Made by a program: the position numbers and the translations under genes
Assembly: GCA_903856995.1 (NCBI GenBank)
Contig: CAIODK010000042.1
Location: forward strand, 1-64,000
Reading direction: 5' to 3'
DNA: 64,000 nt
Origin: an uncultured Burkholderiales bacterium
GTDB taxonomy: Bacteria; Pseudomonadota; Gammaproteobacteria; Burkholderiales; Burkholderiaceae_C
In this document: one piece after another, positions 60,607-64,000 of the stretch
How the letters are laid out: each line of letters begins with the position of its first letter
Numbering within the stretch: position 1 is the stretch's first letter
The notes under the pieces: generated by a model
Databases searched by the model: none
The model's input: the letters and a program-made list of their open reading frames with translations, nothing else
Told to the model about the DNA's origin: nothing

Positions 60607-61605
60607 TCAGTCCAATTTGGCGCCCGAGGCCTTTACCACGGCGGCCCATTTTTTAATTTCAGCAGAAACAAGATTACCGAACTGTGCGCCGGTCACATTA
60701 GGGAACTCTGCGCCACTATTCGCCCAACTGGTTTTGATCTCCTCAGATGCAGCGGCTTTACGCACCTCCTCAATCACACGGGCCTGCACGTCAGCGGGCG
60801 TTCCTTTGGGCGCCCACAAACCATACCAAGTGGTCACGTTGTAATCAGGCATGCCCAGCTCTGCCGCACAAGGCACATCGGGGAAGGAAGGGTTGCGTTT
60901 GTTGCCCGACACCATCAACGCTTTGATGCGGCCACCTTTGATGTGTTGGGCCGAGGAACCCAGCCCGTCAAACATCATGTCCACATTGCCAGCGATTAAA
61001 TCTTGCAAGGCCGGACCGGCGCCGCGATATGGGATATGCGTGATGAAGGTTTTGCTTTGTAGCTTGAACAACTCACCCGCTAGGTGATGCGAGGTACCAC
61101 CACCCGCAGAGCCGTAATTGAACTTACCTGGGTTGCTATGCAACACTTGCATAAACGCTTTGAAATCACCCGGAACGTTCTTAGGATTCACCACCAACAC
61201 GTGCGGCACGCTTGCCACCATCGCGAGGGGCACAAAATCGCGTTCCAAGTCGTAATCGAGCTTGGGGTACATGGATGGGGCTATGGAGTGATGCACAGCG
61301 CCCATGAACAAGGTGTAGCCATCGGGTGCAGCTTTGGCAGCAACACCGGCACCTAAGTTACCACCCGCGCCCCCGCGGTTATCGATGACCAAAGTTTTAC
61401 CAGATTGCTTTGAAAACTGCGCCGAGAAAGGACGAGCAAATACATCGGTGCCACCACCTGCCGGAAAAGGAACAATTAACGTGACGGGTTTGGTCGGCCA
61501 GCTTGACTGCGCCTGCGCCTGCGCCCCCAAACTAAACGCAGCACAGACCGCGGTTGTGAGCGCCATCCATTGGCGGCGGTTGTGGGTGAGAGTGGAATGA
61601 TGCAT
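60607..61605 (-). CDS. Bug/TctC family periplasmic solute-binding protein, possibly for malonate
   Basis: This 332-residue Bug protein starts at the ATG at 61605, seven bases after AGGAGA. The signal peptide (MHHSTLTHNRRQWMALTTAV) is long and cleaved after AQAQA near residue 32. Family features are KPVTLIVPFPAGGGTDVFAR, VIDNRGGAGGNLGAGVAAKA, GGGTSHHLAGELFKLQSKTF and HIPYRGAGPALQDLIAGNVD. Its place between matA and matB suggests malonate or a related diacid as ligand. No TctA/TctB is present. Confidence 0.9.
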   Translation of the reverse strand: MHHSTLTHNRRQWMALTTAVCAAFSLGAQAQAQSSWPTKPVTLIVPFPAGGGTDVFARPFSAQFSKQSGKTLVIDNRGGAGGNLGAGVAAKAAPDGYTLFMGAVHHSIAPSMYPKLDYDLERDFVPLAMVASVPHVLVVNPKNVPGDFKAFMQVLHSNPGKFNYGSAGGGTSHHLAGELFKLQSKTFITHIPYRGAGPALQDLIAGNVDMMFDGLGSSAQHIKGGRIKALMVSGNKRNPSFPDVPCAAELGMPDYNVTTWYGLWAPKGTPADVQARVIEEVRKAAASEEIKTSWANSGAEFPNVTGAQFGNLVSAEIKKWAAVVKASGAKLD

Positions 61606-61642
61606 AGCTGTCTCCTTCATGGTTTTATTGAGCGAACACGAG

Positions 61643-63079
61643 TCACTTGAAATACATATCTTGTACATCACCCGCCGCTGGTGCTGTACCTTTATCCAAC
61701 AATTGCCGATTTTTGTCTAGTCGTTTGAGGTCATATAAGTAGTTCACCATCAAACCGTGGGACTGCTTAATGCCTTTATTAGAAGGGTCGGCAAACCAGT
61801 TGATGCGCTCAATGCACGCCCCATTACCCAAATGAAAACGGGCCACGGGGTCAAGCACTTGATCACCTTGTTTGGCTTGGCCCAAATAATGCGCGCCCGC
61901 CCGCGTCAGAAATTGACGTAAGGGTGATTTTTCAGACAGAACCTCAAGCACTTGAGCTTGTTCAATCGCCGCCATCACATGGGAAGCAGAAGGCGGCTCG
62001 AAGCTGATTTCTCGCCCCAAGGCAGACAACTCTTTGTCACTGAGTTTGCTTAACAACTCTTCTACATTTTTGGAGAGCCAAGAGCGCAATCCAGGGATGG
62101 GCGACAAGGTGGCGAAGGTTTTTAGTTTGGGAAACTCTCCACGCAAGGTTTCGACCACGCGTTTGATGAGCGAATCACCAAAGCTCACGCCCTTCAAACC
62201 AGTCTGCGTGTTGTTGATGGAATAAAAAATAGCCACCGTTGACTTTTGCAAATCTTCAGGCGCTGCCAACTCGTCCAGTAGCGGCATGATGTTGTCCGCC
62301 ATCTCATGGAGCAGGGCAACCTCCACATAAATCAAAGGATCGTTTGGCAAGCTGGAATGAAAGAAACCATAGCAGCGGCGATCACTGTCCAACCGGTTTT
62401 TCAAATCAGCCCAGCTGCGAATATCGTGGACCGCCTCGTATTTGATGAGTTTTTCAATCAAGGATGCGGGTGAATCCCAACTGATGCCTCGCAACTCCAA
62501 GAAAGCCACATCAAACCAAGTCGAGAACAGATTCTCCAGCTCCGCGTCCAACGCCAATAGGCGTTTGTTGCCTTTGAGGTATGGCAACAGCTCGGCACGC
62601 AAGTCAACCAAAAAACGCATACCTCCAGTTGATGCGGCAAAGCGTTGTAACAAGCGGGTGCGTGGCGACACCAAGGCGCGACGCAAGCGGATTTCAGCAG
62701 TACCTTCATCCACAGTTCCCAAGGCAGCGTCATAGCCATCACGCGCCGCACGCACCTTGACCGCATCGGGGGCGAACTGCTCACTGATCAAGAGCCACAC
62801 ATCTTGCCGTTCGTCGATTCCGGCTTTCCCGTACCAATCGGCCAAGGCTTTGGCGCGCCGACCGCCCTCGACTTCACTCACGCGTGGATCGACGATGGCC
62901 TGAAGCGAAGTGAGGGTTCGACGCAGCGTGCGCGGTGACAGCGCCTCTTTTTGCTGACGAAGGGTGGCATCCAAGCGTTCGCGAGACGATCGGATTTCCG
63001 GCTTAGGCGCTTCAACCGCCGCAGGTGCTGAGTTGCGCAGCAAATTGAGTTTGCTACTGAGCCAATTTGTGGCATTCAT
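61643..63079 (-). CDS. matA: malonyl-CoA decarboxylase MatA
   Basis: This 478-residue enzyme turns malonyl-CoA into acetyl-CoA and CO2. It shows the MCD pattern: an N-terminal helical part with RTLTSLQAIVDPRVSEVEGG, GMRFLVDLRAELLPYLKGNK near 175, DRRCYGFFHSSLPNDPLIYV near 250 and IFYSINNTQTGLKGVSFGDS near 305. HYLGQAKQGDQVLDPVARFH and the end KQSHGLMVNYLYDLKRLDKN follow. It sits between matR and the TctC gene. With MatB it forms the malonate-to-acetyl-CoA route. Confidence 0.93.
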   Translation of the reverse strand: MNATNWLSSKLNLLRNSAPAAVEAPKPEIRSSRERLDATLRQQKEALSPRTLRRTLTSLQAIVDPRVSEVEGGRRAKALADWYGKAGIDERQDVWLLISEQFAPDAVKVRAARDGYDAALGTVDEGTAEIRLRRALVSPRTRLLQRFAASTGGMRFLVDLRAELLPYLKGNKRLLALDAELENLFSTWFDVAFLELRGISWDSPASLIEKLIKYEAVHDIRSWADLKNRLDSDRRCYGFFHSSLPNDPLIYVEVALLHEMADNIMPLLDELAAPEDLQKSTVAIFYSINNTQTGLKGVSFGDSLIKRVVETLRGEFPKLKTFATLSPIPGLRSWLSKNVEELLSKLSDKELSALGREISFEPPSASHVMAAIEQAQVLEVLSEKSPLRQFLTRAGAHYLGQAKQGDQVLDPVARFHLGNGACIERINWFADPSNKGIKQSHGLMVNYLYDLKRLDKNRQLLDKGTAPAAGDVQDMYFK

Positions 63080-63098
63080 CCTATTGCTCTTTCTGGCA

Positions 63099-63767
63099 TT
63101 ACGCCGTCAACACACTGCGTTGCGCAGAAGCCAGCTCTCGCAAGGCTTGGCGCTGCTGCAGCAAATGATTTCGCATGGCCTGTTCAGCCGCTCCGGCGTC
63201 ACCCGCTTTGAGCGCGGCGAAAACGGCTAAATGTTCCTTCAAACTTTGCTGCAACCGTCCTGGCGCATGGAGCTGCTGCAAGCGAGCAAGCTTCAAAATC
63301 TTGCGTAAATCAGAAATCGATTGCGCCAGCCATTTGTTGTTGGCCAATTGAATGATGGCTTCGTGGATGGCAAAGTTGGTATCGTAGTAATCGTTGATGC
63401 GGCCTGCATCGGCATGCTGCTGCAGGCGCTGATGCAAGAGCTCCAAGGTTTGGACATCGGCGATGTTTGCGCGTTGGGTCGCATCAAATGCACAACGACC
63501 TTCTAGCAGGGCAATGACAGGAAAAATGTCGTCCAAGTCTTGCTCTGTTACCTCGTTCACGAAGCAACCTCGGCGAGGCTCATGTCGCAACAAGCCCTCC
63601 GCCGTGAGCACCTTTAAGGCCTCACGCAATGGCGTGCGAGAGATGGACCAGAGTTCACACAATGTCACTTCATCAATGAAATTTCCGGGCCGAAGTTGCC
63701 CATCAAAAATGTAAGCGCGCAGCTGTGAGGCAACGTCATCATGCAAGGAGCTGGGGGTAGCGCGCAT
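63099..63767 (-). CDS. matR: GntR family regulator of malonate genes (MatR-like)
   Basis: This 222-residue regulator has a winged helix (residues 8-72: DVASQLRAYIFDGQLRPGNF, VTLCELWSISRTPLREALKV, LRHEPRRGCFVNEVTEQDLD) and an FCD ligand domain with NDYYDTNFAIHEAIIQLANN and a helical C-terminus. It is the first gene of the malonate operon and probably represses it until malonate or malonyl-CoA binds. The frame is open to 63827, but the ATG at 63767 fits the family start. Confidence 0.88.
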   Translation of the reverse strand: MRATPSSLHDDVASQLRAYIFDGQLRPGNFIDEVTLCELWSISRTPLREALKVLTAEGLLRHEPRRGCFVNEVTEQDLDDIFPVIALLEGRCAFDATQRANIADVQTLELLHQRLQQHADAGRINDYYDTNFAIHEAIIQLANNKWLAQSISDLRKILKLARLQQLHAPGRLQQSLKEHLAVFAALKAGDAGAAEQAMRNHLLQQRQALRELASAQRSVLTA

Positions 63768-63795
63768 CGTGGGTAAAGGTGCAGTTGAAGTTCTG

Positions 63796-63811
63796 TAATT
63801 ACACGTAATTA
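63796..63811. promoter_or_regulatory. palindrome upstream of matR, candidate MatR operator
   Basis: TAATTAC-AC-GTAATTA is a perfect inverted repeat with seven-base arms and a two-base spacer, 29 bases before the matR ATG. It is typical of a GntR dimer site and would allow autoregulation of matR-matA-tctC-matB. Symmetry is seen; binding is inferred. Confidence 0.65.
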
Positions 63812-63884
63812 TGGAAGACAATGACAAAAAAATACACCCTGATTTGCAGGGGTTTTCCCTGAAGGGAACGCTAACGCGGGAAAA

Positions 63885-64000
63885 TCAAAGGGTGGCTGGG
63901 CTGCGCGTAGCGCGGAGCCACAGAGCCAGACCCACCAGCACCATAGGCACGCACAGCCATTGGCCCATGCTCATGCCCAGCGCCAACAAACCTAGGTGCG
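63885..64000 (-). CDS. lgt: prolipoprotein diacylglyceryl transferase, 3' end (partial)
   Basis: Only the last 38 codons are in the window. The minus-strand frame reads LGLLALGMSMGQWLCVPMVL, followed by a hydrophobic run and a basic ARG-SER end with a TGA stop. This is the C-terminal helix of Lgt, which adds the diacylglyceryl group to lipoprotein precursors. The MGQ motif matches known Lgt tails. The gene start is beyond the right edge. Confidence 0.75.
   Translation of the reverse strand, partial: HLGLLALGMSMGQWLCVPMVLVGLALWLRATRSPATL

Noticed and set aside
63849..63875. Terminator after lgt
   Set aside because: TTCCCT and AGGGAA form only a short stem and no T-run follows, so I cannot support a terminator.
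1..64000. tRNA, rRNA, CRISPR array, insertion sequence, prophage
   Set aside because: I found no cloverleaf, no rRNA-like stretch, no regularly spaced direct repeats, no transposase or integrase and no phage structural gene on either strand.

Overview
The window looks like chromosomal DNA from a betaproteobacterium of the Burkholderiales, most likely Comamonadaceae of the Limnohabitans/Rhodoferax/Polaromonas kind. This is inferred from protein character and gene content: several Bug/TctC binding proteins, PgeF next to a minus-strand gene start, a grpE-dnaK-dnaJ run, paired cyanophycin synthetases with a DUF1854 protein and a special ABC transporter, and an lgt-like tail at the right edge. I see no rRNA, tRNA, CRISPR, insertion sequence or phage gene. 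Coding density is very high and no gap exceeds about 190 bases.

Layout. (1) 1-2835: a truncated minus-strand gene, a small membrane protein, pgeF, an ABM-domain protein, an FAH-family hydrolase and a Nudix hydrolase. (2) 2863-14381: an eleven-gene minus-strand run (SDR, TctC, CMD protein, EthD/ABM-like protein, PcaI- and PcaJ-like CoA-transferase, LigI-like hydrolase, acyl-CoA ligase, crotonase, TRAP DctQ and DctM). A convergent DctP lies at one end and a divergent LysR regulator at the other. This looks like one catabolic unit for an organic acid I cannot name. (3) 14479-22376: a branched acid-sugar cluster with FadR-type GntR, four-carbon acid-sugar kinase (OiaK-like), RuBisCO-like protein (OiaC/OiaX-like), TRAP DctP and D-apionate oxidoisomerase-like ApnO. 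Behind a terminator lie an isopropylmalate-dehydrogenase-like enzyme and an aldehyde dehydrogenase. (4) 22409-25758: CapA-like protein, small secreted protein, selD, yjdM and arfB. (5) 25773-34357: a cyclohexanecarboxylate cluster (TctC, gcdH, acyl-CoA dehydrogenase, aliA, aliB, badI, badH) with a divergent MarR regulator (badR-like). (6) 34361-43814: AraC regulator, SDR, KstD-like flavoprotein, NIPSNAP protein, second SDR and a complete Liv-type ABC importer. This is a candidate second alicyclic-acid pathway. (7) 43930-51315: FKBP isomerase, grpE-dnaK-dnaJ with sigma-32-like promoters, an RNA-processing type MBL/beta-CASP protein and a phosphoethanolamine transferase. (8) 51333-59060: cyanophycin block (DUF1854 protein, PH-like/zinc-ribbon ABC exporter, CphA-prime, CphA). 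(9) 59057-63767: malonate use (matB, TctC, matA, matR). (10) the 3' end of lgt.

Overall the window is dominated by uptake and breakdown of dissolved organic acids (alicyclic, acid-sugar, dicarboxylic), with carbon and nitrogen storage and stress genes beside them. The most interesting parts are the RuBisCO-like acid-sugar cluster with its internal terminators, and the paired alicyclic-acid clusters, which share a GTCAA-containing motif in their control regions.
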